64,000 bases of DNA from BM714 sp964644525. GTDB lineage: Bacteria; Bacillota; Clostridia; Peptostreptococcales; BM714. This document shows positions 26,806-34,904 of this stretch, piece by piece. The notes beneath the pieces are model-generated. The model ran no database searches. It was given only the letters and a program-made list of their open reading frames with translations, and was not told the DNA's origin. The position numbers were made by a program, and so were the translations under genes. Where the stretch lies: the NCBI GenBank assembly GCA_964644525.1, contig CAZXWC010000001.1, positions 1 through 64,000 on the forward strand, read 5' to 3'. Position 1 is the first letter of the stretch; each line of letters opens with the position of its first letter.

Positions 26806-26834
26806 ATTTCAACCAAAAAAGGGGGACTTATTTA

Positions 26835-28211
26835 ATGGAAGCTTTTAATGCTCTAATTGGTCAAATTGGCTCATTCGCATGGGGACCTGTAATGATCGTG
26901 TTCTTGGTAGGAACAGGATTTGTTCTCACAATTGGAACAAGGGTTGTTCAGTTCAGAAGAATGAAATTCGCATTTAAACTTTTATTTTCTAAAGAAGCAA
27001 TGGGCGATGGAGACATAACTCCATTCCAAGCTCTTATGACTTCACTTGCTGCAACAATCGGTACTGGTAACATCGCAGGTGTTGCAACAGCCTTGGCAGT
27101 CGGTGGACCCGGAGCCATATTCTGGATGTGGATAACTGCAGCTGTTGGTGGAGCAACAAAATACGGTGAAGCCGTACTTGCCATCAAATACAGACAAACA
27201 AACGATAAAGGTGAAAAATCCGGTGGACCTATGTACTATGCATGGAAAGGCATGGAAGACAAGTTCGGTGGAAACTGGAAATGGCTCGGAGGAGCTTTCG
27301 CTGTATTCGGATTTATCGCTTCTTTCGGAATCGGCAACATGGTTCAATCGAATTCAGTTGCTGCAGCAATGGATGAAACAATCGGCTTAAGCCCTGTCAT
27401 TTCAGGTGCCGTCATCGCTGTTCTTACTGCACTCGTTATACTAGGAGGAATCAAAAGTATTGGAAGAGTTACCGAAAAAATTGTTCCGGTAATGGCCATA
27501 ATATATGTACTCGGATCGCTTTTCATACTTTTCACGAACGCTGGAAAAGTTGGAGTTGCATTCGGAATGATATTCTCTAACGCATTCAACGCAAACGCTG
27601 TAAGCGGCGGATTCGTTGGAACCGTAATACGTATGGGTGTTGCTCGTGGTGTGTTCTCTAATGAAGCAGGACTAGGTTCAGCTCCTATAGCACACGCAGC
27701 CTCCAAAAATGATAATCCTATAACTCAAGGAATTATTGCCTCTCTGGGTTCTTTCCTTGACACTATAGTAGTATGCTCAATGACTGCGCTGGTAATATTG
27801 GTTTCAGGACTCCTTACATTCGACGCGAACGGATTGATGTCTGTTACTGACGAACTCACAGGCGCGGCACTTACTTCAAGGGCCTTTGGTATCGCAATGC
27901 CTGGATTCGGATCCTTCATAGTGTCATTCGGCCTGATGTTCTTCGCTTTCTCGACCATCTTGGGTTGGTACTACTATGGATCTAAATGTGCTGAATTCCT
28001 CTTCGGCCTCAAAGCTGAAATGCCTTACAAATGGGCTTGGGTTATTCTCACATACGTAGGCGCCACTATTCCTCTTGGATTCGTTTGGAGTATTTCAGAC
28101 GCATTTAACGGACTTATGGCTATGCCAAACCTTGTTGCTCTTCTCGCACTTAGCGGATCCATCTTCAAATGGACCAAAGAGTATGAGGAAAAGGAAAAGC
28201 TTAGCGCTTAG
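26835..28211 (+). CDS. Sodium:alanine (glycine) symporter family protein
   Basis: 458 residues, AgcS/DAACS family, with about ten or eleven transmembrane segments. The family signature region is TSLAATIGTGNIAGVATALAV, with GGPGAIFWMWI following; GVARGVFSNEAGLGSAPIAHA is the second highly conserved block. It imports alanine or glycine with Na+ in the cytoplasmic membrane. GGGGG lies nine bases before the ATG. Single-gene unit with its own promoter, structured leader and terminator, lying between the two sel gene groups on the opposite strand. Confidence 0.94.
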   Translation: MEAFNALIGQIGSFAWGPVMIVFLVGTGFVLTIGTRVVQFRRMKFAFKLLFSKEAMGDGDITPFQALMTSLAATIGTGNIAGVATALAVGGPGAIFWMWITAAVGGATKYGEAVLAIKYRQTNDKGEKSGGPMYYAWKGMEDKFGGNWKWLGGAFAVFGFIASFGIGNMVQSNSVAAAMDETIGLSPVISGAVIAVLTALVILGGIKSIGRVTEKIVPVMAIIYVLGSLFILFTNAGKVGVAFGMIFSNAFNANAVSGGFVGTVIRMGVARGVFSNEAGLGSAPIAHAASKNDNPITQGIIASLGSFLDTIVVCSMTALVILVSGLLTFDANGLMSVTDELTGAALTSRAFGIAMPGFGSFIVSFGLMFFAFSTILGWYYYGSKCAEFLFGLKAEMPYKWAWVILTYVGATIPLGFVWSISDAFNGLMAMPNLVALLALSGSIFKWTKEYEEKEKLSA

Positions 28212-28220
28212 TTCAAATCC

Positions 28221-28250
28221 AAAAGCCTGCCGGAAATCCGGCAGGCTTTT
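28221..28250. terminator. Bidirectional terminator between the symporter gene and selD
   Basis: Stem AAAAGCCTGCCGG / CCGGCAGGCTTTT, loop AAAT, T-tail on both strands. Confidence 0.95.
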
Positions 28251-28283
28251 TTAATTTGTTGCTTTTTCATTATTCATTCTTTT

Positions 28284-29330
28284 CTAAAAGACTTCTATGA
28301 ATGTACTGCCTTTTTCCTTTACGTGTCCTATCAATGCGAATTCGAGGTTTAGGGTATACTTATACTTTTCCATCAACTTCTCAGCCTCTTTTTCCGGAAG
28401 ACATATCAAAAGACCACCTGATGTCTGCGGATCATAAAGCACATTCTGTATGTCTATCGATACAGACTCGGCAAAAGACACCTCCCTGCCAACAAATCCC
28501 ATGTTCTTGTAAGCACCTCCTGGTATGATTCCCATACTCGCCATTTCGAATGTCCCTTCAATTATGGGAACCTTTTTCGCCTCAATGACAAAAGTAGTTC
28601 CGCTTCCCTTTGCCATTTCAAACACGTGACCCATAAGCCCGAATCCTGTAACATCAGTACACGCGTTTACTCCTACTTCCGCCATTCCTTCGGCTGCTTC
28701 ACGATTCAGCGTATTCATGACCTTTATCGCCCTGTCCACTGCTTCCTTTTCAAGCAAATCAGCCTTTATGGCAGTTGAAAGTATTCCGCTCCCCAGGGGT
28801 TTTGTCAAAATCAATACGTCACCGGGCTTTGCCCCTGAATTTGTTATCACTTTTTCAGGATGTACGAATCCTGTAACTGAAAGACCATATTTGGGTTCGT
28901 CGTCTTCTACTGAATGCCCCCCTATCAAAAGCGCACCCGCCTCCTTGACCTTGTCCGCTCCACCTTTTAGTATTTCCCCCAATACTTTTATGTCAAGATA
29001 TTTGGGAAAACCCACTATGTTCATAGCGATGACAGGTTTTCCTCCCATTGCATACACATCGCTCAGGGAATTTGTCGCCGCAATCTGTCCAAAAAGATAC
29101 GGATCGTCAACAATCGGTGTAAAAAAATCCAGAGTCTGTATTATTGCATTGTCGTCGTTTATTCTATATACTGCAGCATCGTCTGATTTATCAAATCCGA
29201 CTATGAGATTTTCATCATCAAACTTCGGCAAATCTCGCAGAACCTGCGATAAGGTCTCGGGACCTATTTTCGCCGCTCAGCCCGAACTTTTTGAAAGTTC
29301 CGTCAAACGCTTTACGCTTCTTTCGTCCAT
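28284..29330 (-). CDS. selD: Selenide, water dikinase SelD, itself a selenoprotein (Sec at residue 18)
   Basis: 348 residues when the in-frame TGA at 29277-29279 is read as selenocysteine. The ATG at 29328-29330 follows GAGGAGG. Codons 10-24 read T-E-L-S-K-S-S-G-U-A-A-K-I-G-P, matching the SelD active-site loop G-(C/U)-x-x-K where Cys or Sec aligns. Downstream are the ATP/Mg motifs GFDKSDDAAVY, DFFTPIVDDPYLFGQIAA and LIGGHSVEDDEPKYG. It makes selenophosphate from selenide and ATP, feeding SelA. A hairpin just after the UGA (29246-29273) is a SECIS candidate. It lies 12 bases after comEA. A caller ignoring Sec would start at residue 34 and lose the active site. Confidence 0.96.
29246..29273 (-). 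promoter_or_regulatory. Candidate bacterial SECIS element in selD
   Basis: Starting three bases after the UGA, the mRNA can pair GCGA with UCGC and, internally, GGUC with GACC around a CCGA loop; the apical loop begins 16 bases after the UGA, within the range for bacterial SECIS. The loop does not show the usual early G, so the exact fold needs computing. Confidence 0.6.
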
Positions 29331-29342
29331 TTTCAATCCTCC

Positions 29343-29939
29343 TCAATAAATGCAAATAGATTCTTCCATGCCTAAATAGGTTTTTTCCCCTATCCCCTTA
29401 ATCTCCATTAGTTCTTCCTTGCTTTTAAAACCCCCACATTCTTGCCTGTATGCAACTATGCGTTCCGCGTAAACAGGCCCTATGCCTGGGAGGTCCTCAA
29501 GCATAGACTTGCTTGCGGTATTAATATTTACAAGTCCGCCCCTTGTTTCTTCCTCTGTAAAGTCATCACCAAATGCAGGAATAATTATCTTTTCCTGATC
29601 ATATACCTTCTGAGCAAGGTTAATGCGCTTTTTGTCGGCATTTTCCAAAAGTCCGCCCGCCATTTCCACAACATCGAATACGCGTGAGTCAACTGGCAAT
29701 TCATAAAAACCCTCTTCCACAACGGCTCCACATATGTCGACATATATAAATTCCGAAATTTCATCCTCGACATCCTCAAATGACTGTTCTGTCTGCTTTT
29801 CTGTTTCTTGCAAAAACTGCTGGCGAATCTTTGATTCCCGTTCCTTTTTCAATTTAAAGCCCCAGATTCCAACAATAATTATGGCTGCAGCCAATAAAAT
29901 AATTGTTATTTTAAATCTGCTGTCTCTTCCGTCAAGCAT
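29343..29939 (-). CDS. comEA: ComEA-like DNA-binding protein (SLBB + helix-hairpin-helix)
   Basis: 198 residues from the ATG eight bases after GGAGG (an earlier in-frame ATG has no ribosome-binding site). An N-terminal membrane anchor (about residues 10-27) precedes a Gln/Glu-rich linker, an SLBB domain starting VDICGAVVEEGFYELP, and a C-terminal double HhH domain (VNINTASKSMLEDLPGIG ... ELMEIKGIGEKTY). It binds double-stranded DNA at the cell surface for uptake, the partner of ComEC at 13090. Upstream of selD in one unit. Confidence 0.92.
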   Translation of the reverse strand: MLDGRDSRFKITIILLAAAIIIVGIWGFKLKKERESKIRQQFLQETEKQTEQSFEDVEDEISEFIYVDICGAVVEEGFYELPVDSRVFDVVEMAGGLLENADKKRINLAQKVYDQEKIIIPAFGDDFTEEETRGGLVNINTASKSMLEDLPGIGPVYAERIVAYRQECGGFKSKEELMEIKGIGEKTYLGMEESICIY

Positions 29940-30034
29940 AGCAAATACCTCCGAAGTTAGTGACACAATAATGATACCACATATATCCAATCAAGTGTAT
30001 ATTGTCTTTGATGGAACAGCCGACCTTTTTCTGC

Positions 30035-30040
30035 TATAAT
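30035..30040 (+). promoter_or_regulatory. Extended -10 promoter for the dac gene
   Basis: TGCTATAAT on the plus strand (TG-N-TATAAT), 30 bases before the TTG start at 30070; -35 weak. Confidence 0.5.
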
Positions 30041-30069
30041 TGTTAATTGTAAAAGAAAGAGGTGATCAG

Positions 30070-31389
30070 TTGGCAAATAAAAACACTCCATTAAAAAGGC
30101 TGCTTTTGACTTTCCCCCTGATGCTGTCTATTATGATTGCATTAACCCTTCCGTCTCATGCTTTGTCGTCATCCGAGATAGTCGGCGAATCCGCAATAGT
30201 GATGGATTACGATTCAGGAGAAATACTTTTTTCCAAAAATCCGGACAAGAAGATGTACCCTGCCAGCACAACCAAAATAATGACCGCTCTGCTTTCCATA
30301 GAAGCCCTTGAGCTTGACACCAATGTTGTCATAGACGATGAAACACCCTTCACCGAAGGAAGTCGAATATATTTGTTTGCTGATGAAATAATCTCAATAA
30401 AGGATCTTCTCCATGCCTTGCTTCTTGAGTCTGCAAACGATGCGGCAGTCGCTTTGGCCAAAGCTGTTTCAGGCGATGTTGAAAATTTTGTCGATCTTAT
30501 GAACTCGCGTGCAAAGGAAATTGGCGCAATCAATACAAATTTTGCGAATCCCAACGGCCTTCCGGACAAAAGTCATGTTACAACTGTCCGCGACATGGCT
30601 CTGATTGCTCGCCAAGCTTACGAAAATGATGTATTTAAAGAGATTGTGCATACTGTCAACTATATTATAGATCCAAGTGAAAAACAGCCCGAATCCCGTT
30701 ATTTGAAAAACGGAAACCGTTTCCTTTGGGGCCGGGGAAGCGGTAACCAAATTTACTATGACGGAAACTGGATAGACATAAAGTACCCAATTGTAGACGG
30801 AATAAAAACCGGATACACTATAGCAGCACAACAATGCCTTGTCACAACCGCCTCTAAGGGTGGTCGAAGAGTAATAACTGTTGTTTTCAAATCCAGGCAA
30901 AAGAACATTTACACTGACTCCCGCAAGCTGATAGACTTTGGGTTGGATTCTTTTGAAAACATTAACCTTTCAAACAAGGGTGAAAGATTAATAACAGCTG
31001 ATATATCCGGAGGCAAAGAAAAGACTCTTGAAGTTGTAAGTGGCGAAAATCTTATTCATACCCTCCCGGCAGGAACTCCCCCGGATGCCGTCAAAAGTGA
31101 AATCCATATTAACGAAAACCTAAACGCCCCTGTTGTAAAAGGCGACTTGGTAGGCAAAGTAACCTATTCAATAGACGAAAAACTCATAGGAACCATCCCT
31201 CTAATGGCCGAAAAGACCATACCCGAAAAAACATGGAAGGATACCTTGTCTAAACTGGCAGAAAGAATAAATTGGCTCGCAAGCATTTCAGTCCTTCTTT
31301 TTATCTATATCGCGCGTAGAACATATGTAACAGTAAAAAGACTTAAGCGGATTAAAGAAAGGAAGCAAAAAAACAAAAACTCCCGATGA
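30070..31389 (+). CDS. D-alanyl-D-alanine carboxypeptidase (DacF/PBP5 family)
   Basis: 439 residues from a TTG codon five bases after AGAGGTG. A signal peptide (hydrophobic about 12-30, ending SHALS) precedes the serine peptidase S11 domain: PASTTKIM (S-x-x-K), LESANDAAVAL (S-A-N) and DGIKTGYT (K-T-G). A C-terminal PBP5-like beta domain follows, then a membrane anchor (WLASISVLLFIYIA) with a basic tail. It trims the terminal D-Ala of peptidoglycan stem peptides outside the membrane. Single-gene unit; terminator overlaps the stop. Confidence 0.94.
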   Translation: MANKNTPLKRLLLTFPLMLSIMIALTLPSHALSSSEIVGESAIVMDYDSGEILFSKNPDKKMYPASTTKIMTALLSIEALELDTNVVIDDETPFTEGSRIYLFADEIISIKDLLHALLLESANDAAVALAKAVSGDVENFVDLMNSRAKEIGAINTNFANPNGLPDKSHVTTVRDMALIARQAYENDVFKEIVHTVNYIIDPSEKQPESRYLKNGNRFLWGRGSGNQIYYDGNWIDIKYPIVDGIKTGYTIAAQQCLVTTASKGGRRVITVVFKSRQKNIYTDSRKLIDFGLDSFENINLSNKGERLITADISGGKEKTLEVVSGENLIHTLPAGTPPDAVKSEIHINENLNAPVVKGDLVGKVTYSIDEKLIGTIPLMAEKTIPEKTWKDTLSKLAERINWLASISVLLFIYIARRTYVTVKRLKRIKERKQKNKNSR

Positions 31390-31407
31390 TATCCAACATC
31401 GGGAGTT
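31378..31407. terminator. Bidirectional terminator after dac / ridA
   Basis: Stem AACTCCCGATG / CATCGGGAGTT with an eight-base loop; the plus-strand T-tail and the minus-strand A-rich 5' side (T-rich on the other strand) suit both directions. It overlaps the dac stop codon. Confidence 0.88.
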
Positions 31408-31420
31408 TTCTCGGTTTACT

Positions 31421-31801
31421 CTATAAAGCCGCAATCACTTCAATTTCCACATTTACGCCCAATGGAAGCTTTGCAACTTCAACACAAGCCCTTGCAGGTT
31501 TATGTTGGCTGAAGTATGTTCCGTAGACAGTGTTTATTTTTCCAAAATCGTCCATATTCTTTATGAAAATTGTAGCTTTCACTACATTTTCAAGGCAACT
31601 TCCCGCGTCAATCAAGATAGTTTTCAAATTCTCGAGGCATTGCCTTGCCTCATCCTCAACTCCCGTCTTTACCAATTGACCCTTGCCTGGATCGAAAGGA
31701 ACTTGACCGGACACATAAATCATTTCGCCGGCAATCACTGCATGTGAATAAGGTCCTACAGCCGCGGGCGCATTTTCAGTATTAAACATTTTGATTTTCA
31801 T
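31421..31801 (-). CDS. ridA: RidA family reactive intermediate (enamine/imine) deaminase
   Basis: 126 residues from the ATG after AGGAGGTAGAAA. Signature pieces: AAVGPYSHAV near the N-terminus, MIYVSGQVPFDP, and the C-terminal RACVEVAKLPLGVNVEIEVIA containing the catalytic arginine region. It hydrolyses 2-aminoacrylate and similar imines produced by PLP enzymes such as serine/threonine dehydratase. It follows leuS by 29 bases, so it may be in the T-box-controlled transcript. Confidence 0.94.
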   Translation of the reverse strand: MKIKMFNTENAPAAVGPYSHAVIAGEMIYVSGQVPFDPGKGQLVKTGVEDEARQCLENLKTILIDAGSCLENVVKATIFIKNMDDFGKINTVYGTYFSQHKPARACVEVAKLPLGVNVEIEVIAAL

Positions 31802-31830
31802 TTTTCTACCTCCTAATAGTCTTGTCAATA

Positions 31831-34287
31831 TTATTTTACTACAATATTGACAAGTTTCCCAGGAACGTAAATTAATTTCTTAATTTCCTTTCCTTCCAGC
31901 TCGGTCTTTATCTTGTCGCTTTCCATAACAAGTTTTTCAACCGCTTCTTTTTCCGTTTTTCTTTCAATTGTAAGCCTTTCTTTGACTTTTCCGTTTATTT
32001 GCACAACTATCTCAACAACATCGCGCACTGTCTTTGCCAAATCATATGAAGGCCAAGGCAAATCATGCACGCTGCCTTCATGCCCTGATATTTCCCAAAG
32101 CTCTTCCATCATATGAGGTGCAAACGGAGCAAGCAGGGTCAATACAGTCTCAACAGCTTCCTTCATTGTTGCATGGTCGTATTCCATGTCCATATATTTG
32201 TAAGTTTCATTTACAAGCTCCATTACTGCGCTTATTGCCGTATTGAAATTGAAGCGTCCCTCAATATCGTCAGAAACCTTCTTTATTGTAGAATGTATGT
32301 GGTATTGCATTTCTTTTTCCATTGGGCCTTCAACAAGTCTCCCCTGCGCCGCTACATCTTCAAGCAAATAGTGGACAAGTCTCCAAACCCTGTTTAGGAA
32401 TCTGAATGAACCTTCAACTCCGGCATCGCTCCACTCAAGGTCTTTTTCAGGCGGTGATGCAAAAAGTATGAAAAGCCTTGCTGTGTCCGCACCGTATTTG
32501 TCAATTATCTCCTCGGGGCTCACTACATTGCCTTTGGACTTGGACATTTTTGATCCGTCTTTCAATACCATTCCCTGGGTTAAGAGGTTTTTGAAAGGCT
32601 CGGTCTCAGGTGACAATCCCTGGTCGTAAAGGAATTTATTAAAAAAACGAGCATAAAGCAAATGAAGTATGGCATGCTCCACACCACCAATGTATTGATC
32701 AACATTCATCCAGTATTTCGCATTTTCCCTGCTGAAGATTTCTTTGTCGTTTATCGCATCTGTATATCTCAAAAAATACCAGGAAGAACATACAAATGTG
32801 TCCATTGTATCAACTTCCCTGCGGGCCTTGCCTCCGCATAGTGGACATGTGGTCTCAACAAAAGTCTCGCTTGTTCCAAGAGGCGAATCCCCCTTGCCGC
32901 TGAAAGCGACATCAGTAGGCAGTTTTACAGGAAGGTCCTCTTCCGGAACTGCAACCTCTCCGCATTTTTCACAGAATACTATAGGTATGGGTGCTCCCCA
33001 GTATCTTTGCCTTGAAATAAGCCAATCCCTAAGCCTGAAGTTTACTGTCCTGTTGCCTATGCCCGCCTCTTCCATATATTCGCTTACTTTGTCTATTGCC
33101 TCTCTGCTGTCAAGTCCATTGAATTTTCCAGAATTGATCATTTTTCCATTGCCTATATAAGCTTCTTCCATTTCTTCGGTCAGAAGCCTGTCTTCCGGAG
33201 TTATTACCGGAATTATTCTGAGTCCGTATTTCTTTGCGAATTCAAAGTCTCTTTCATCATGGGCGGGTACAGCCATTATTGCTCCGGTACCGTAACCCAT
33301 AAGAACGTAATTGGCTACATAAATAGGTATTCTTGCCCCATTTAAAGGATTTATGCAATATTTGCCGGTAAAAAATCCTTCTTTTTCGATGTTTTCAGAC
33401 GTCCTTTCAATTTCGCTTGAAGATCTTATCTTATCCATGAAAGCAGTGAAATCGGATTCGTATTCTGTTCCCTTTACCATCTCATAAACCAATGGATGTT
33501 CCGGGGCAAAAACCATAAAAGTGACTCCGTATGTTGTATCGGGCCTTGTTGTAAAAACTTCCATGCTCTCTTCCATGCCCTCAATCTCAAAGGTCATTTC
33601 GGACCCGTAGCTTTTACCAATCCAGTTCTTTTGCATTGTCTTGACTTTTTCCGGCCAGCCTTCGAGCAGATTTAAATCATCCAGAAGCCTCTGTGCGTAA
33701 TCTGTAATCTTGAAGTACCACTGATCAAGGTTTTTCTTTACAACTGTTGTTTCGCAACGTTCGCATTTTCCATTTACAACCTGTTCATTGGCCAAAACTG
33801 TTTCACAAGACGGACACCAGTTGACTGCGGATTTTTTCTTGTAAGCAAGTCCGTTTTTATATAGTTGTACAAAAATCCATTGAGTCCATTTGTAGTATTC
33901 CTCGCTGCATGTGGTAACTTCCCTGTCCCAGTCATAGCTCAGTCCCAATTGTTTCAGTTGTCGTTTCATCTCGGCAATATTCTGCTTGGTCCATATATCT
34001 GGATGTATGTTGTTTTTTATTGCCGCGTTTTCAGCAGGCAAGCCGAAAGCGTCCCATCCTATGGGATGAAGTATGTTGAAACCATTCATCTTCTTGTAAC
34101 GAGCCACTACATCGCCTATTGAATAATTCCTCACATGTCCCATGTGCAATTTTCCCGAAGGATAGGGAAACATCTCAAGCACATAGTATTTTTCTTTTTC
34201 GACATCCTCGTGCACTTTAAAAATATTCTTATCTTCCCATTCCTTCTGCCATTTTTCCTCGATTTTATTAAAGTTGTATCTTTCCAT
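31831..34287 (-). CDS. leuS: Leucyl-tRNA synthetase
   Basis: 818 residues. Class I synthetase with the HIGH motif in PSGKLHMGHVRNY, the zinc domain (WCPSCETVLANEQ), the CP1 editing domain (TTRPDTTYGVTFMVFAPEHP), the leucine-specific insertion, and KMSKS in DGSKMSKSKGNVV. GGAGGAG precedes the ATG. Expression is controlled by the T-box leader upstream. Confidence 0.98.
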   Translation of the reverse strand: MERYNFNKIEEKWQKEWEDKNIFKVHEDVEKEKYYVLEMFPYPSGKLHMGHVRNYSIGDVVARYKKMNGFNILHPIGWDAFGLPAENAAIKNNIHPDIWTKQNIAEMKRQLKQLGLSYDWDREVTTCSEEYYKWTQWIFVQLYKNGLAYKKKSAVNWCPSCETVLANEQVVNGKCERCETTVVKKNLDQWYFKITDYAQRLLDDLNLLEGWPEKVKTMQKNWIGKSYGSEMTFEIEGMEESMEVFTTRPDTTYGVTFMVFAPEHPLVYEMVKGTEYESDFTAFMDKIRSSSEIERTSENIEKEGFFTGKYCINPLNGARIPIYVANYVLMGYGTGAIMAVPAHDERDFEFAKKYGLRIIPVITPEDRLLTEEMEEAYIGNGKMINSGKFNGLDSREAIDKVSEYMEEAGIGNRTVNFRLRDWLISRQRYWGAPIPIVFCEKCGEVAVPEEDLPVKLPTDVAFSGKGDSPLGTSETFVETTCPLCGGKARREVDTMDTFVCSSWYFLRYTDAINDKEIFSRENAKYWMNVDQYIGGVEHAILHLLYARFFNKFLYDQGLSPETEPFKNLLTQGMVLKDGSKMSKSKGNVVSPEEIIDKYGADTARLFILFASPPEKDLEWSDAGVEGSFRFLNRVWRLVHYLLEDVAAQGRLVEGPMEKEMQYHIHSTIKKVSDDIEGRFNFNTAISAVMELVNETYKYMDMEYDHATMKEAVETVLTLLAPFAPHMMEELWEISGHEGSVHDLPWPSYDLAKTVRDVVEIVVQINGKVKERLTIERKTEKEAVEKLVMESDKIKTELEGKEIKKLIYVPGKLVNIVVK

Positions 34288-34312
34288 TAAGGTACTCCTC
34301 CCTCATTAAAAT

Positions 34313-34540
34313 CTGCAATAAAAAAAGCACCACTAGAAACAATCGTTCCCCATAGGGACGAGGTTTTCTCGCGGTACCACCCTACTTGACAATAAAGCCC
34401 TCTTGAAGCCTGATAAAGGAAGCCACTCCTGTTTCGATGGGGCGAGTTCGGATTATTTCTGTGCCTGCTTCCAGCAATCGCAGGTTCTCTCTGACAGAAG
34501 AATCTTCCTACTGCTCCCCTTGTTCCATATTCAGTTACTA
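34313..34540 (-). promoter_or_regulatory. Leucine T-box riboswitch controlling leuS
   Basis: The leader carries the invariant T-box AGGGTGGTACCGCG (34371-34384). The Stem I AGAGA-type motif (CAGAGAGAACC) and the specifier region CGAACTCGCC place codon CTC (Leu, 34445-34447) at the specifier. A terminator hairpin with arms AGAAA..TCGT-CCC / GGG-ACGA..TTTCT (about 34329-34371) is followed by seven T (34321-34327). Uncharged tRNA-Leu should favour the antiterminator (AGGG with CCCT) and raise leuS expression. Confidence 0.95.
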
Positions 34541-34544
34541 TCCA

Positions 34545-34572
34545 TTTTAATTATTTTACAGCAAACTGTCAA
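34545..34572 (-). promoter_or_regulatory. Promoter of the leuS T-box transcript
   Basis: Consensus TTGACA (34567-34572), 16-base spacer, TAAAAT (34545-34550). The -35 lies within the last codons of rsfS, so leuS has a promoter separate from the upstream operon. Confidence 0.7.
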
Positions 34573-34903
34573 CATCCAATCGTGTGGAACCGCTCCAAAG
34601 CTTTTCCAAACTGTAAAATATGCGTTCCTCCGGTTTGAATATATGTACAACAACATCTCCATAGTCAAGAAGTATCCAGCTTCCGTTCCTGTATCCCTCT
34701 TTGTGAGACGGAAACATGTCCATCCTTTTAAGATTGTATTCCACTTCATCGGCTATCGCCATTGTGTTTCTATCGCTTCTTCCCGTCGCGATGATGAAAA
34801 CTTCCATTTCACTTGTAAGTTTTGAAATATCCAAAACTTCTATATCTGTACCACTTTTAGAATCAATCGATTTCACTATTTCTCTTATTTTTTTATTGTC
34901 TAT
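34556..34903 (-). CDS. rsfS: Ribosomal silencing factor RsfS
   Basis: 115 residues if translation starts at an ATA codon (34901-34903), eight bases after a perfect AAGGAGG and two bases past the yqeK stop. The family core is complete: VLDISKLTSEMEVFIIATGRS, DEVEYNLKRMDMFPSHKEGYRNGSW and WILLDYGDVVVHIF. RsfS binds L14 and blocks subunit joining under starvation. Canonical choices are poorer: an ATG at 34957 has no ribosome-binding site and overlaps yqeK by 53 bases, and a GTG at 34876 shortens the N-terminal helix. Start uncertain; product certain. Confidence 0.9.
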   Translation of the reverse strand: MDNKKIREIVKSIDSKSGTDIEVLDISKLTSEMEVFIIATGRSDRNTMAIADEVEYNLKRMDMFPSHKEGYRNGSWILLDYGDVVVHIFKPEERIFYSLEKLWSGSTRLDVDSLL

Positions 34904-34904
34904 C

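Larger units (their letters stand above)
26495..26834. other. Divergent intergenic region between selA and the symporter gene
   Basis: 340 bases without a gene, very AT-rich. It holds the selA extended -10 (26532), an inverted repeat (26594-26621), a strong plus-strand promoter (26641-26669) and a leader of about 160 bases with a terminator-like hairpin (26771-26799) followed by six T. No glycine-riboswitch or T-box core was recognised. Confidence 0.8.

Noticed and set aside
26670..26834. Glycine riboswitch or T-box before the symporter gene
   Set aside because: Neither the conserved glycine-aptamer core nor a T-box motif is present; only a hairpin with a T-run was found.
28284..29231. A 315-residue SelD starting at an internal ATG
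   Set aside because: This would delete the catalytic G-U-x-x-K loop; the upstream frame with UGA as selenocysteine is far better supported.
28717..29349. A 210-codon plus-strand frame opposite selD
   Set aside because: Antisense to selD and running through its Sec codon region; the translated sequence shows no family features.
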